This document shows, piece after piece, positions 1-10,365 of a stretch of DNA of 64,000 nucleotides. Origin of the DNA: a virus. The stretch is from IMG/VR virus record IMGVR_UViG_3300026097_000010, positions 62,001 to 126,000 of that record; one strand, 5' to 3'. Below the pieces are notes generated by a model. It saw nothing but the letters and a program-made list of their open reading frames with translations. It was not told where the DNA came from and did not search any database. Position numbers and translations under genes: made by a program. Each line of letters starts with the position of its first letter. Position 1 is the first letter of the stretch.

Positions 1-3000
1 TTCTGCTCTACCGTTATTTGCTATCCAGGCACCGATGCCGTCGGAAATTACCTGTGTAAAATCATTGGATACTATTGAGTCGTTTCCACCGTTGTGCAAT
101 GCACCGTCAATTTTTTGGCCAATTGCTCCACTTCCAAATGTTGATACTCCTTGAACGTATGGCGATCTAGTAATAATCCAGGTACGGAAGTCATCTGGAC
201 CCCAACCTGGGTCTAGTGAACAATAAGCACCTGCACTAACGCGACTTGTACCATATTCATTTTCTGGGAGTAAGTCTCCTTGTAATCCATCTACAGAACA
301 ATTACGTAATCCGGTTGCATCTCTAAGATAGAACATGTCTTCTTCATGGCTTCCTATAACAGCATTTGCATAATAGCGAGAAACATAACGAGATTCGTAA
401 TTCGAAGTGTATCTTAAATCAAATTTTAGAGCATCAATATATGTATTAACATCTCTTAAACATAATTCTCTATTATAGGCCAACTCTAATCCCATAGATC
501 CTGATGCAGTAGTTAAAGTTACTGGTGTATTCGAATTTCTGGCGGTAGCAATTGTAAAAGTAGTAGAACTAACAACATTTTGCACATAATATGTTGTATC
601 TGCTTCGATGCCACCAAATGTTGTACCTGTAAATTTGATTGCGGCATTTCTAACTAAATTACTAGTATCGCCGATTGTAATAACATTTGTTGAAGCTGTA
701 GTATTTGTTGCGGTATTACCGTATGTTTCTGTAATATAAGCTGACACTTCTGCAACGATAAAATCTCTGTTTTCTTCTAATTTTAGTATAGCATAATCTC
801 TATTTCTAATATCAGTTTGACAAACTTCTCCTTCGTTCGAAGCACCGTAAATTATATTATCAATGATGCCTGCTAGATTATTAATTCTTGCAATAGCATC
901 TGCATTGCCTCCTACATTAGCAACAGCGCCGTCATTGGTATTGGTTAATGCATATTCAATTGCTTCTCTTATAACCTGTTTTTGGTTAAGATTATAATCT
1001 GCTTTTCTTAGGTAAGCATAGGCTTCTTTATTAGTTTGATATGTTGAATTAAACATAAAATCAAAGCCAGCTGATTTTATTACCGATTCTACATCGTCTG
1101 CAAAGTCGCTACTATTGTATGTTAATGAAGGATAATTAGCATTTATCCAGCTAACGGTGTCAGAACTAATTGTTGAAGCTGCAGAGTTTAATGTACTATA
1201 TGCGTTAATTAAAGCTGTGGTACTATTCACTCCATCTGCAGGTGTAGGATCGGTTAAAGTAACCGACGTTCCGACAGCACTCGGGCCAGTATCAATTATT
1301 TCAATAATATCATCTAGATTATTTCCGACCAATGTAGCAGATGCTGCAGATCCTGCTGTATCTGTAAAATTAACAATTTCGTCGTTAAGAGGAGTGATAG
1401 AGTTTCCAAGAATTACATCGTTAACTCTTGTCTTTAAAAATCCAAGAGCGAGCAAGGTAAACGGTTTAATGCTTGCGCTAATGTTTAAACTGCCTCCGGT
1501 GCCTTCATAATAAGATAGACCGGTTTTCACAGATAACGCATTACCGTCATACGTTAAATCGTAAACCAATGCATCTATAATGTTGCTAATATTTTTCTTA
1601 AATTCTGTCTTGCCGTATTTCAAATTAGGGTAATTAGCTGTAAACCATGCAATAACTTCTTCTTGGAAAAATCTTTTATTTTCCTTAACTAGCTTTCTAG
1701 CATTACCGTATCCGATAAGATAACTGGCGTTATACCCAGTAGGATCTGGCAAATTATATGAGTTGGTAGTTTCAGTTTTAAGCTCAGACTGGAGCTTCAT
1801 TACCTGAATTAATTGCTCTACCACATCTTGTTCTACAGTATCGGCTACAGGAAATGATTGGTCTTGTGCTTCGTTATTTCCAGTTGTAGCTGATACCGTT
1901 GTTCCGGTAACAATTTTTCCGATAACATCTGTCAAATGATCAAATGTTTCTGTTGTATAGTAAGCATCTGAATAATCAATTGATGCAGGTTTTGGTTTAA
2001 ATCTTGTAGATCTTAATTCATCACCTAAAATTGCTGTGTATGCAGGTACCCTAATCGGTAGAGTTTCTAGGTGTTCGCCTGTCGAAGCTTTTACTAGGTA
2101 TTGAGGAACAGATCTGGCTGGTAATCTAGAAGTATCTTGATCTTCTAATGTATTAATTATAACTTGTAACAGCGATGCAAATCTTGTATCTGTGCCTGCT
2201 TCTGCTGTGTATTCTGTATCTATATACTGACTAGCAATTGCTGTAGAATCGTCCGATACATTTTGATAGATTGTATCAGGTGCTTCGTTATCTAAGATCG
2301 ATTGTGCCAAAGTTAACAAATAAGTATACGCCGCAACTCCTTCGTCAGCCTCAGCTGAAAGAGTTAAATAGGCTTTGTCTTCAGATTCGTCCGAAAATGG
2401 GCCTTCACCTAATGCATCAACAAAAGATTGAGCGGCGGCCCGTGTTTTTAAATTACCGCCGTGTCCTATATCCCATTGTATCTTATCAAGTACAATACCA
2501 ACATCTCTTTCGCATTTGTATTCATCGTAATCAAAAGAAGATGTAAACGGAGAAATATCATTGTCTATTTGATATCTTATCCATGCTGTGATTTCTTTTT
2601 GTATAAACGCTCTGTTTAATTCTAAAAGTCTCTGTGCATTTGGATTCAGTGCACCTTTTTCGATTTGCTCGCAAGCATATCGTGTTGTTTTAAAAGGCTG
2701 ATCCCATGTTTTTCCAAAAATAGGAGCAGGAGAATCTGTACCATGGGGAGCTACGTAATAGACATATTCTACAGCTCCTAAAGATCTCCATTCTGGATCT
2801 TGTTCGCCAGCTACTAGAACTTGTCCTTGATTGCCGACTGGCAATCTAGAAGGGCCAGCACCGCCGAAGTATATTAGATCTCCTCGTTCGACTAAAACAT
2901 CAGTTTCAGATCCAATTGCGAGAACGTTCCAATATGTACCTGTAGCATCCTGATCTGGACGACTGTCTGCATTACCGCCGCCTTCTGGATCTGCTCCGAT

Positions 3001-4101
3001 AGTTGATCCGTCATCGCCTTCTGAAATATGATTCTGTACACAAACATATACATTAGAAAGATATCTTACTACATCGCCGATTTTGTATTCGACGTCGTCG
3101 ATCCATAGTCCTCTCCAATTTAAACCGGTTGTAAGGGTGTTCCAATAAGAAATATTTGGAGGTTCGTTGCCTGTAGTAATTGCTGTACAAACATACGTGT
3201 TTCCGCCAAGCCTAACAACATCACCTGGCTTATATTCGGTGCCGCTGTCCCAAACTCCGACAAAGTTAAATCCTTCTGTAAACAAATCCCAGTTTGTTGT
3301 GCTGACAGACGGAACAAAATTTGTATGATTTGTTTTTGATATATATAGATTACCGCCATAAACGACTACATCGCCTGGTTGGTAAACTGCAGCATCACTC
3401 CAGTCGTTTTCAAACTCAAATCCTTTTACAAATTGATCCCAGTTGCCTTCTTCATCTGCAAAAGTTCCTGCTCCGGAGGTGTGCGGAGTTACACAAATCC
3501 AAAGTCCGGCACCGTATTTTACAACATCATTCTCTTTATATCGAGTGTCAATTGCCCATGTGCCTTTGTATTCAATGCCTTGATTAAACGAATCCCACTT
3601 GCTTGAATCTTCTTCAAGCCCTAAATTTTCAGTGTTGGCAGAAGTATGTCCTTCGTTACAAACATATGTGTAACCGCCATATTTTACAATATCATTTCTT
3701 TTATAGCGTGTTTCTAGATCCCAATCTCCTTTCCAGTCGAACCCTTCGGCATAAAGTGTCCAATTAGAGATATCATTTTCTAGTCCAAGAGCAACGGTTG
3801 CGGCTGATGTATGGCTAGTATTACAGATATAAAGTAGTCCGCCATATTTTACAACATCATTAATTTTGTAAGTTGTTCCGGTAGACCAATCGCCTTTCCA
3901 ATCTTGGCCGTCGGTCATTTGATTCCATTTTGTAGGATTAAAATTTAAATCTGTATCAAAATTTTCAGCAGAAGTATGCCCTACTTGACAAATATATGTT
4001 CTGCCGCCGTATCTAATAACATCATCTTTAAAATATGATGTTGAGGAAGACCAATCGCCTTTCCATACAAATTTAATTCTACCTAGTTTAAATTCTGCCA
4101 T
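1..4101 (-). CDS. Giant tail-fibre/adhesin paralogue, 3' end beyond window
   Basis: An open frame runs from an ATG at 4101 to base 1 with no stop, giving 1367 residues of an incomplete protein. GGAG precedes the ATG. The N-terminus holds about seven CBM5/12-like modules, pattern W-x-Y-x-GDVV-x-YGG-x-Y-C-x-HT, over roughly residues 8-400. About residues 480-1230 hold four diverged copies of a helical repeat, pattern NRxFIxxE-x-AY ... IDA-x-YDL-x-Y-x-GN. Then comes a block with LDPGWGP and QKIDGALHNGG that is nearly identical to the next gene upstream. In that gene the same block starts near residue 756, here near 1297, so this copy carries about 540 extra residues. Role: probably a distal tail fibre or baseplate-attached adhesin, inferred from modules and fibre neighbours. 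The ligand is unknown. Confidence 0.8.
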   Translation of the reverse strand, partial: MAEFKLGRIKFVWKGDWSSSTSYFKDDVIRYGGRTYICQVGHTSAENFDTDLNFNPTKWNQMTDGQDWKGDWSTGTTYKINDVVKYGGLLYICNTSHTSAATVALGLENDISNWTLYAEGFDWKGDWDLETRYKRNDIVKYGGYTYVCNEGHTSANTENLGLEEDSSKWDSFNQGIEYKGTWAIDTRYKENDVVKYGAGLWICVTPHTSGAGTFADEEGNWDQFVKGFEFENDWSDAAVYQPGDVVVYGGNLYISKTNHTNFVPSVSTTNWDLFTEGFNFVGVWDSGTEYKPGDVVRLGGNTYVCTAITTGNEPPNISYWNTLTTGLNWRGLWIDDVEYKIGDVVRYLSNVYVCVQNHISEGDDGSTIGADPEGGGNADSRPDQDATGTYWNVLAIGSETDVLVERGDLIYFGGAGPSRLPVGNQGQVLVAGEQDPEWRSLGAVEYVYYVAPHGTDSPAPIFGKTWDQPFKTTRYACEQIEKGALNPNAQRLLELNRAFIQKEITAWIRYQIDNDISPFTSSFDYDEYKCERDVGIVLDKIQWDIGHGGNLKTRAAAQSFVDALGEGPFSDESEDKAYLTLSAEADEGVAAYTYLLTLAQSILDNEAPDTIYQNVSDDSTAIASQYIDTEYTAEAGTDTRFASLLQVIINTLEDQDTSRLPARSVPQYLVKASTGEHLETLPIRVPAYTAILGDELRSTRFKPKPASIDYSDAYYTTETFDHLTDVIGKIVTGTTVSATTGNNEAQDQSFPVADTVEQDVVEQLIQVMKLQSELKTETTNSYNLPDPTGYNASYLIGYGNARKLVKENKRFFQEEVIAWFTANYPNLKYGKTEFKKNISNIIDALVYDLTYDGNALSVKTGLSYYEGTGGSLNISASIKPFTLLALGFLKTRVNDVILGNSITPLNDEIVNFTDTAGSAASATLVGNNLDDIIEIIDTGPSAVGTSVTLTDPTPADGVNSTTALINAYSTLNSAASTISSDTVSWINANYPSLTYNSSDFADDVESVIKSAGFDFMFNSTYQTNKEAYAYLRKADYNLNQKQVIREAIEYALTNTNDGAVANVGGNADAIARINNLAGIIDNIIYGASNEGEVCQTDIRNRDYAILKLEENRDFIVAEVSAYITETYGNTATNTTASTNVITIGDTSNLVRNAAIKFTGTTFGGIEADTTYYVQNVVSSTTFTIATARNSNTPVTLTTASGSMGLELAYNRELCLRDVNTYIDALKFDLRYTSNYESRYVSRYYANAVIGSHEEDMFYLRDATGLRNCSVDGLQGDLLPENEYGTSRVSAGAYCSLDPGWGPDDFRTWIITRSPYVQGVSTFGSGAIGQKIDGALHNGGNDSIVSNDFTQVISDGIGAWIANNGRAE

Positions 4102-4119
4102 TTGTTGCTCCGTATAGTA

Positions 4120-4127
4120 TATTTATT
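4120..4127 (-). promoter_or_regulatory. Candidate late promoter (AATAAATA)
   Basis: The minus strand reads AATAAATA in the 42-base gap between the two giant fibre genes, 18 bases before the ATG at 4101. It fits the NATAAATA late box reported for marine T4-like phages. Short AT-rich boxes also occur by chance. Confidence 0.45.
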
Positions 4128-4143
4128 AGTTTGTTGTCCATAA

Positions 4144-7100
4144 TTAAAAAGACTTATAAAATATTGTTTGTGCTACCATTGTTCCACTTATTCCTGCTTC
4201 TGGTCCTATAAAATCAGCCCTTACAGGAATTAAATTTGAAAGATCAGCAACATTACTGATTTCTTGTGGACCTACTTTTACTGTGCCTGCAACAAAACTT
4301 GCGGTTGCAATTTCTGAGCCACCTAGAGTCAATCTAGATTCTAGATATCTTCTAATGGCTCGTTGTGTAGGAACAATGTTGTTAGAATCTTCCGTAAAGG
4401 TTGTGTCTGTAGAAAATTCTCTAATTACAGCGCCAGTTCCGCCTACCCGGATTCCCCCTAATCTAATCTCTGTTAATCCTCCAAGATCAAAAAAGTCAGC
4501 ACTAATTGTAACAATACCAGTAGATTGTTCTACAGCAAACAGCTCTCCTGTTCTAAAGTTTCCGTCTTGATCGGTACTTGCATAGAAAACTCTGCCTCCC
4601 AATCTTTCAAACACTTCGTTTTCTGGAGCTGTTAAAAACACTGTTCCTGAAACATACAAATCAGGATAGTTTGTTTCTGTAAAGTTTCCGGTGCCAATAT
4701 CTAAGAAATCGTGACCGGTAATACGACATTGAGAGTAACGCTCTCTAATTGACATTTGCGTATTATGGACAAACTGATCTCTTACTTTTAATTCGGGGCT
4801 TATACGAACTTCGGCAGTAAGACCTCCTTCTATAGAAGCAATTTCTGATAAAGTCACTAATGTATAAATTTCGTCAGAGCCGTCAAATGTTATTTGTGCT
4901 CCTGGCCCATATAACTTTGATAGATCGGTTACAGTGATAAATTTACCAGAAGGAATAATGTCGGCAAATCCATCACCTGAGATTGTTACATCTGTAGTCA
5001 ATGTTCTGTATCCTAATCCTCGATTTATCCAACTAGGCTGTGATAACACGCCGTCTGCTGTTCTACACAAGGCTTCAGCATCACTAGAACTACTAGGATC
5101 TGTAAAGGTAACTGTTGGTACAGTTGTATATCCCGAACCCGGATCCCATAATTTAATTTCTTGAATCTTTCCTGACAAGACAGAAACTCGACCTAGTGCT
5201 CTAGCTCCTGTTCTAATTAGATTTATTTTTCTAGAAGAATCTGCTAATGTAATCCACACCGGTGACGAAAGATCGTTAGGATTACTACCCGAAGGAGCCG
5301 ACGGTCTTCCGAACGCTACGTCGATCCAATTCTCTGAATCGATAAGTTCTCTGTTGGTCCATGTTACCCCATCAAAAGAAGTTACAGCATAATTAGAAGG
5401 TCCCGAACTAGGATCATCACCAACAACTCTACCGCCGGTGTCTCCTATTGCAAAAAATACACCTTGTGCATATCTAATTTTCTGCCAAAAGTGTGCTGTT
5501 GATCCATCTTGCGAAGGCATTGTTTCTGCTCGCCATATAAAGCCGTCGAAACTATATGCAATTTCTCCTGTTGAAGAAATTGCAACAAATCTATCATTTC
5601 CATAAGCTATCGATCTCCAATCTTTTTGCGTTGAATCATCAATAACATCCATGATATATGTTTCCCAAGTTATGGCCGAACCGGATCTAGTTCCTACCGC
5701 AACACTGTTATTACTGTTTGCAAGTGCAACAAATCTTTCTTTTCCGTATGCAATATCTATAAATTGATTAACTGTCGAATCAAATGCATCAGGAAGAGTG
5801 GTAGCGACCCAATTTATTCCGTCTCTTGATACAGCACCTTCATTTCCGTCATCTGAGACAGCTACGAATGCGCCATCTCCATACACAACTGACCTCCAAG
5901 GTCCGTTTGATGGTAAAGATGAACTAGTCCAATTTACACCATTATATGAATACGCAGCTTCGGGCGAACCGAGTTTCAATGCCACAAACACTTCTCTGCC
6001 GTTTGTTTCTTCTCTGCCTGTTGCTAAACAGCTCCATGTTCCGCCTGAAGGAAATGTTGTTGTTGACCAAGTTGTTCCGTTAGCCGATGTTAAACCAGTA
6101 TCGCTTCCGGTGGGAAGAACAACAAATCTTCCTGTAGCGCCTATTCCGCTAGATAGAAAACTAATAATAGCACCGTTATCTGTTGTGCTTAAAACTTTAA
6201 CACTAATATTATTATAAGGAGACTGTGCTCCTAATACAGACCCACTAATTGTATATGTTTCTCCAACTTGATAACCTGTTCCTGGTGATGCTAATGATAA
6301 GTTATAATCTCTTCCGTTTTTAATTATGTTGAATGTTGCTGCATCTTCGCCAGATTCTGCGCTGAGACTAATTCCGCTAAATTCCAGGTAAGTTTCACCG
6401 TACCCGATCGCTGTAAAATCTGTAGATCCTGGCATTGTTTCCGAAGTTACAGTAAACCCTGGATGAGAAAATGTAACTCTAGGTTCTATTCTATAAGTTG
6501 TTTGATTGCCTAATGTTTCTGATAAAGGAAAACCGGGTCTGACATGATCCCAACCTGGCTGGTCATCACTTTCTCTAGAAACAGTAACTACTTTGGTTAA
6601 TTGGTCATACGATGTTATATAACCGTATTGTCCCGTACCTGGGCCGCTTGTTAAAATTATGCGTTTACCTAAATAAGTTGCTTCTTGGGCTTCGTCATTC
6701 TGAGCAATTGTTATCTGAGTTGTATTACCATCTTGTGCATTATTCTGCACAACGCTATAGCCGCCTCCGCCGATTTCAGTTCCGATTGAATCTAGATCTT
6801 CTATTGTGTCTTCTAATCTTGCTTCAAATATTGCATTATCTCTAAAATCTTCAAATACTACTTCTGCATTAACCCCTGCACCTGTAAACTGTGCAGATGC
6901 TTGCGTGTAATTTTGTCCGGCGTGCTCCCATTCGAGTATTTGAATTTCGTCAACAAAATCTCCTGCAAATGTTTGTGCGATGGTTGCTTGCTGATTTCTA
7001 TTAAAGAGTCGTGCTGCTCTAGGTGTTTCGTCTGGGTCGACTCCGTCTGCTACTGCACCAAATCTCCCGTAAGAACAGTTTCCGTTTGTTGCTCTTATTA

Positions 7101-9642
7101 TTCCGCCGTTTTCTGCTAGGTATCCAATTTGGCAATAATATGTAAACACAGACACAAGTTCTGCTCTACCATTGTTCAAGACCTGGGCGCCGATGCCGTC
7201 CGATAGTACCTGTGTAAAATCGTTAGAAACCATCGATTTATTGCCGCCATTATGCAATGCTCCATCAATCTTTTGTCCGACACAGTTATCTCCTATAGTG
7301 GTCACACCTTGAATATACGGAGATCTAGTTAAAATCCATGTACGATCATCGGCCGGTCCCCAACCTGGATCTAGCGAGCAAAATGCTCCACCTGTAGGTC
7401 TTTGATAGAGATCGAAAACTTCGGGAGGATTTAAAATTCCGTCGAGTCCTTGGAGTGTACAATCTCTAACGCCGGTAGCATCTCTTAGATAGAACATATC
7501 GTCAAAATTTGCTCCGGTGATAGCATTACTGTAGTATCTTCCTTCCAGTATTGTTTTGTAGTTTCCTGTATAAATTATATCATATTTAAAAGCATCAATC
7601 GCTCTTCTTATATTTGTTTTATACAATTCAGAATCAAAGGTGTAATCTGGAAATGTTTCTTCGACATAGGCAACTGCTTCATGTGCAAAAAATTCTTTAT
7701 TTGCTTCTAAAATTAATACAGTGTTTGTGTATGCACTATCTGTAACAGCAGTATTTGTACCGGTTAGGGTCGGATTAGCGCCTTGCGATAAAACAAAAAA
7801 GTTAATATACGATATTAAATTATTAACCAATGCAGCTGTTGCAAGAGCAGAATCATTGCTTCCTGTTACAGGGGTTCCTTCTGATGAAAGAAAAACAGGA
7901 TCAACAGTATTTCCTGATGTTTTTCCTACAGTAAGCTCTTGTCCTTGGATAATGTCGCTTATAAACGGAAGAAGACGGTTTAATGCTGCTGTATAATAAG
8001 ATCCGTCATTGGCTAACTCTGCAATCGGTGTTTGTGCTTTGATTGTTGTGGATCTTAACTCTGATCCTTGGATCACAGTTCTCGCAGGAACAATTATTGG
8101 ACCAATTTCACGATGCTCTCCAGCAGAACATCGAATAGTTGTAAATCCTTCAAAATCATCATCTACTTGTTCTGCGGCAAATCGAATCGTTTTCCAAGGC
8201 TTGAAAGGACTGTATCCTCTCTGTGCATCTGTTGACGAATCAATACCTTGCGGATCGACATACACTACTCTGTTAATTTCACCGTATCTTCTGTAGACCA
8301 AAGAATCTTCATTGTCGATAGTTAGAACGGTGTCTGCGTCTCCAAGTTCTACATTTGTAGGTCCAAAGGAACTAGTATCACCTACTTCGTCTCGAGACAA
8401 ATCATAAGTTAAAAGATCTCCGCGTTGACTCAAACCTGTTTGTGTTTGTACTTCTACTACAATGTTCCAATAGTCAAAACCGCTACCGTTATCTCCTGGG
8501 AAGTTATCATTGTTTGATATATGTTGTACATTGCTTGCATAAACACTGCCTTGAAAATTAACAATGTCGTTTACTGAATATTCAACACCGGCAGACCATG
8601 CAGATCTCCAGTTTTGTCCAAATCCTATTTGTTCCCAATTCGAATCATCTAGATAATCAAGAGTACTAGCATCATCTGTAGTATCAGAAATTGCTACATA
8701 TAAATTTCCGCCACGTCTAACAACATCGCCTGTCTTGTAAGTAGATGTTGACGACCACAAACCTCTAAAGTTTACACCTTTAGATAAAAGTTCCCAATAA
8801 ATTTCTGTTGGTTGGTAAATTGAGTCGAACGGTGACTTGTTACTATTAGCTCGTACACAATAATATAAATATCCTCCATATTTTACAACACTTCCTATGC
8901 CGTAAAATAATTGAGAATCCCAATCAGTTTCAAACTCAGAACCGTCTAATTCTATTTGCCAATTATCTTCTTCATAGTTTGTAGCTGCATGACTTACTGT
9001 ACATCTCAGTAGTGATCCGTTATAAGTTACTAGGTCGTTTAATTTATATTGTGTATCTAATACAAAATCGCCTTTGTAATCAATGCCGCTGTAATATAGT
9101 TGCCATGTTTCTAAGGTACTGTCTTGAATATCATTGTTGTCGCCTACTTCGATACCATTTGATATGGTTGATGAAGTATGTCCTAAAACACAAACATAAA
9201 CATTTCCTCCATATCTTACAACATCGCCGATACCATATCTTGTCGAAGATGTCCAATCGCCTTTGAAACTAGGAGCATAAACGTATAACGACCAGTCTGA
9301 AATATTTGCATCAAACGTTCCTTGCGAAGTATGAGGAACTGTACAGACATAAAGGGCACCGCCATAGCGTACAATATCTCCTACAGTATAAACTGTAGTA
9401 GTTGTCCAGGTATGTCTGAATGCAAGTCCGTCTGCCATTTTATCCCATGCAGGAGAAAAATCAGTATCGTTTGGATTTGCTAAAAACTCTTGATCTGTTA
9501 AAAATGCAGATGCTGTATGTTGACGTATACAATAGTATACCGAACCGCTATACTGAACTACATCATCTTTATTATACGAAGTTGAAGAGGTCCACTCGCC
9601 ACGCCACGTATATCTAATTCTACTTATCTTAAACTCTGCCAT
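4144..9642 (-). CDS. Giant tail-fibre/adhesin with CBM-like repeats and Asp-box propeller
   Basis: This 1832-residue protein is the paralogue of the gene that follows it. Residues about 8-385 contain seven CBM5/12-like modules (for example GDIVRYGGALYVC). Next come a beta-rich region and one copy of the NKEFFAHE ... YKYDIIYTGN-type repeat near residues 640-720. The shared LDPGWGP and QKIDGALHNGG block follows near 756-810. Residues about 1175-1440 carry six Asp-box-like repeats of the form S-x-DG-x-W (AVSRDGINW, AYSFDGFIW, SFDGVTW), each after a strand such as FVAVS or FVAIS, which suggests a six-bladed propeller. The C-terminal 250 residues (GHDFLDIGTGN, ASTDQDGNFRTGE) resemble C-terminal regions I associate with fibre proteins of marine T4-like phages. 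It probably acts as a surface-exposed fibre binding host glycans. That role is inferred. Confidence 0.8.
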   Translation of the reverse strand: MAEFKISRIRYTWRGEWTSSTSYNKDDVVQYSGSVYYCIRQHTASAFLTDQEFLANPNDTDFSPAWDKMADGLAFRHTWTTTTVYTVGDIVRYGGALYVCTVPHTSQGTFDANISDWSLYVYAPSFKGDWTSSTRYGIGDVVRYGGNVYVCVLGHTSSTISNGIEVGDNNDIQDSTLETWQLYYSGIDYKGDFVLDTQYKLNDLVTYNGSLLRCTVSHAATNYEEDNWQIELDGSEFETDWDSQLFYGIGSVVKYGGYLYYCVRANSNKSPFDSIYQPTEIYWELLSKGVNFRGLWSSTSTYKTGDVVRRGGNLYVAISDTTDDASTLDYLDDSNWEQIGFGQNWRSAWSAGVEYSVNDIVNFQGSVYASNVQHISNNDNFPGDNGSGFDYWNIVVEVQTQTGLSQRGDLLTYDLSRDEVGDTSSFGPTNVELGDADTVLTIDNEDSLVYRRYGEINRVVYVDPQGIDSSTDAQRGYSPFKPWKTIRFAAEQVDDDFEGFTTIRCSAGEHREIGPIIVPARTVIQGSELRSTTIKAQTPIAELANDGSYYTAALNRLLPFISDIIQGQELTVGKTSGNTVDPVFLSSEGTPVTGSNDSALATAALVNNLISYINFFVLSQGANPTLTGTNTAVTDSAYTNTVLILEANKEFFAHEAVAYVEETFPDYTFDSELYKTNIRRAIDAFKYDIIYTGNYKTILEGRYYSNAITGANFDDMFYLRDATGVRDCTLQGLDGILNPPEVFDLYQRPTGGAFCSLDPGWGPADDRTWILTRSPYIQGVTTIGDNCVGQKIDGALHNGGNKSMVSNDFTQVLSDGIGAQVLNNGRAELVSVFTYYCQIGYLAENGGIIRATNGNCSYGRFGAVADGVDPDETPRAARLFNRNQQATIAQTFAGDFVDEIQILEWEHAGQNYTQASAQFTGAGVNAEVVFEDFRDNAIFEARLEDTIEDLDSIGTEIGGGGYSVVQNNAQDGNTTQITIAQNDEAQEATYLGKRIILTSGPGTGQYGYITSYDQLTKVVTVSRESDDQPGWDHVRPGFPLSETLGNQTTYRIEPRVTFSHPGFTVTSETMPGSTDFTAIGYGETYLEFSGISLSAESGEDAATFNIIKNGRDYNLSLASPGTGYQVGETYTISGSVLGAQSPYNNISVKVLSTTDNGAIISFLSSGIGATGRFVVLPTGSDTGLTSANGTTWSTTTFPSGGTWSCLATGREETNGREVFVALKLGSPEAAYSYNGVNWTSSSLPSNGPWRSVVYGDGAFVAVSDDGNEGAVSRDGINWVATTLPDAFDSTVNQFIDIAYGKERFVALANSNNSVAVGTRSGSAITWETYIMDVIDDSTQKDWRSIAYGNDRFVAISSTGEIAYSFDGFIWRAETMPSQDGSTAHFWQKIRYAQGVFFAIGDTGGRVVGDDPSSGPSNYAVTSFDGVTWTNRELIDSENWIDVAFGRPSAPSGSNPNDLSSPVWITLADSSRKINLIRTGARALGRVSVLSGKIQEIKLWDPGSGYTTVPTVTFTDPSSSSDAEALCRTADGVLSQPSWINRGLGYRTLTTDVTISGDGFADIIPSGKFITVTDLSKLYGPGAQITFDGSDEIYTLVTLSEIASIEGGLTAEVRISPELKVRDQFVHNTQMSIRERYSQCRITGHDFLDIGTGNFTETNYPDLYVSGTVFLTAPENEVFERLGGRVFYASTDQDGNFRTGELFAVEQSTGIVTISADFFDLGGLTEIRLGGIRVGGTGAVIREFSTDTTFTEDSNNIVPTQRAIRRYLESRLTLGGSEIATASFVAGTVKVGPQEISNVADLSNLIPVRADFIGPEAGISGTMVAQTIFYKSF

Positions 9643-9647
9643 ATTTT

Positions 9648-10019
9648 TTAACCGTCGCTTGAAATTCCTTCAGGATATACGTACCCTTGATTTATTCTCT
9701 GTACTAGTCTGCCTTCATCATCAATATAATAAAGAACATTCCTGTTATCCCATCTATATTGAGGGTATACTAAATTTTCGTACTCTACTTCGTGGTCTTC
9801 TGCAATGCCTTCAAAGTAATCAATACCTGGTTCAAAATCTTCAAAATTTTCAGATATAGGTCCTGGAATATTTAATTCTATAGAATCTTTATCTTTTAAT
9901 TGATCGCTTCTTAGCAAGAACAATTCTCCATCTGCATTTCTACGAATCATATATAGATATCTAGGACTGTCGCCTAATGCCTGTTGTGGGGTTGTTCCTA
10001 AATAATAATTATCTGACAT
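9648..10019 (-). CDS. Small acidic virion-associated protein, unknown function
   Basis: The product is 123 residues, rich in Asp, Glu and Tyr, with no signal peptide or membrane segment. It lies 5 bases before the giant fibre start and 9 bases after the next small structural gene, so it belongs to the same minus-strand fibre operon. The ATG at 10019 follows a GGAT ribosome-binding site. The segment YLYMIRRNADGELFLLRSDQ suggests a small beta-sheet fold, and the C-terminus (YIDDEGRLVQRINQGYVYPEG) continues in that style. I recognise no family. A role as a fibre accessory or assembly protein is suggested only by position. Confidence 0.6.
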   Translation of the reverse strand: MSDNYYLGTTPQQALGDSPRYLYMIRRNADGELFLLRSDQLKDKDSIELNIPGPISENFEDFEPGIDYFEGIAEDHEVEYENLVYPQYRWDNRNVLYYIDDEGRLVQRINQGYVYPEGISSDG

Positions 10020-10028
10020 AGTCTATCC

Positions 10029-10361
10029 TTAAGATATCTCTACATAACTAATAGTAGAATCTACACTTGCATCTGTATCTGATACTAATCTTATTCCTGA
10101 AGTTTCTGGTAAGATTAATTTTTCACCTTGTGTTATTACTTTCACACTTGTATTAGGAGGTATAACAATTCCTTTTACATAATGTCCTTGTGTTGAGTTT
10201 TCATCAACAACAAACATATCAACATTTACTACATCAAACTCTGTAGTGTTTGCAAGATTACAACCTATCACAGTTGCTCTTACTCCTAACGGTATTTGTA
10301 AAACATCTACAGGTTCAGTTCCTATGTCAGTGTTTACCGCATGTTTAAAAACTGTTGGCAT
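10029..10361 (-). CDS. Small beta-sandwich-like structural protein
   Basis: This 110-residue protein alternates hydrophobic strands and contains a conserved-looking IPPNTSVKVITQGEKLILPE segment. The same design, IPAGETVFFSDEKIILGAGD, appears in the 120-residue protein encoded at 14899-15261, so the two are probably distant paralogues. An AGGA site lies in front of the ATG and is embedded near the end of the preceding fibre gene, only 4 bases away, which implies translational coupling. The form suits a small virion decoration or fibre-linking protein. The molecular role is not known. Confidence 0.6.
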   Translation of the reverse strand: MPTVFKHAVNTDIGTEPVDVLQIPLGVRATVIGCNLANTTEFDVVNVDMFVVDENSTQGHYVKGIVIPPNTSVKVITQGEKLILPETSGIRLVSDTDASVDSTISYVEIS

Positions 10362-10365
10362 ATCT

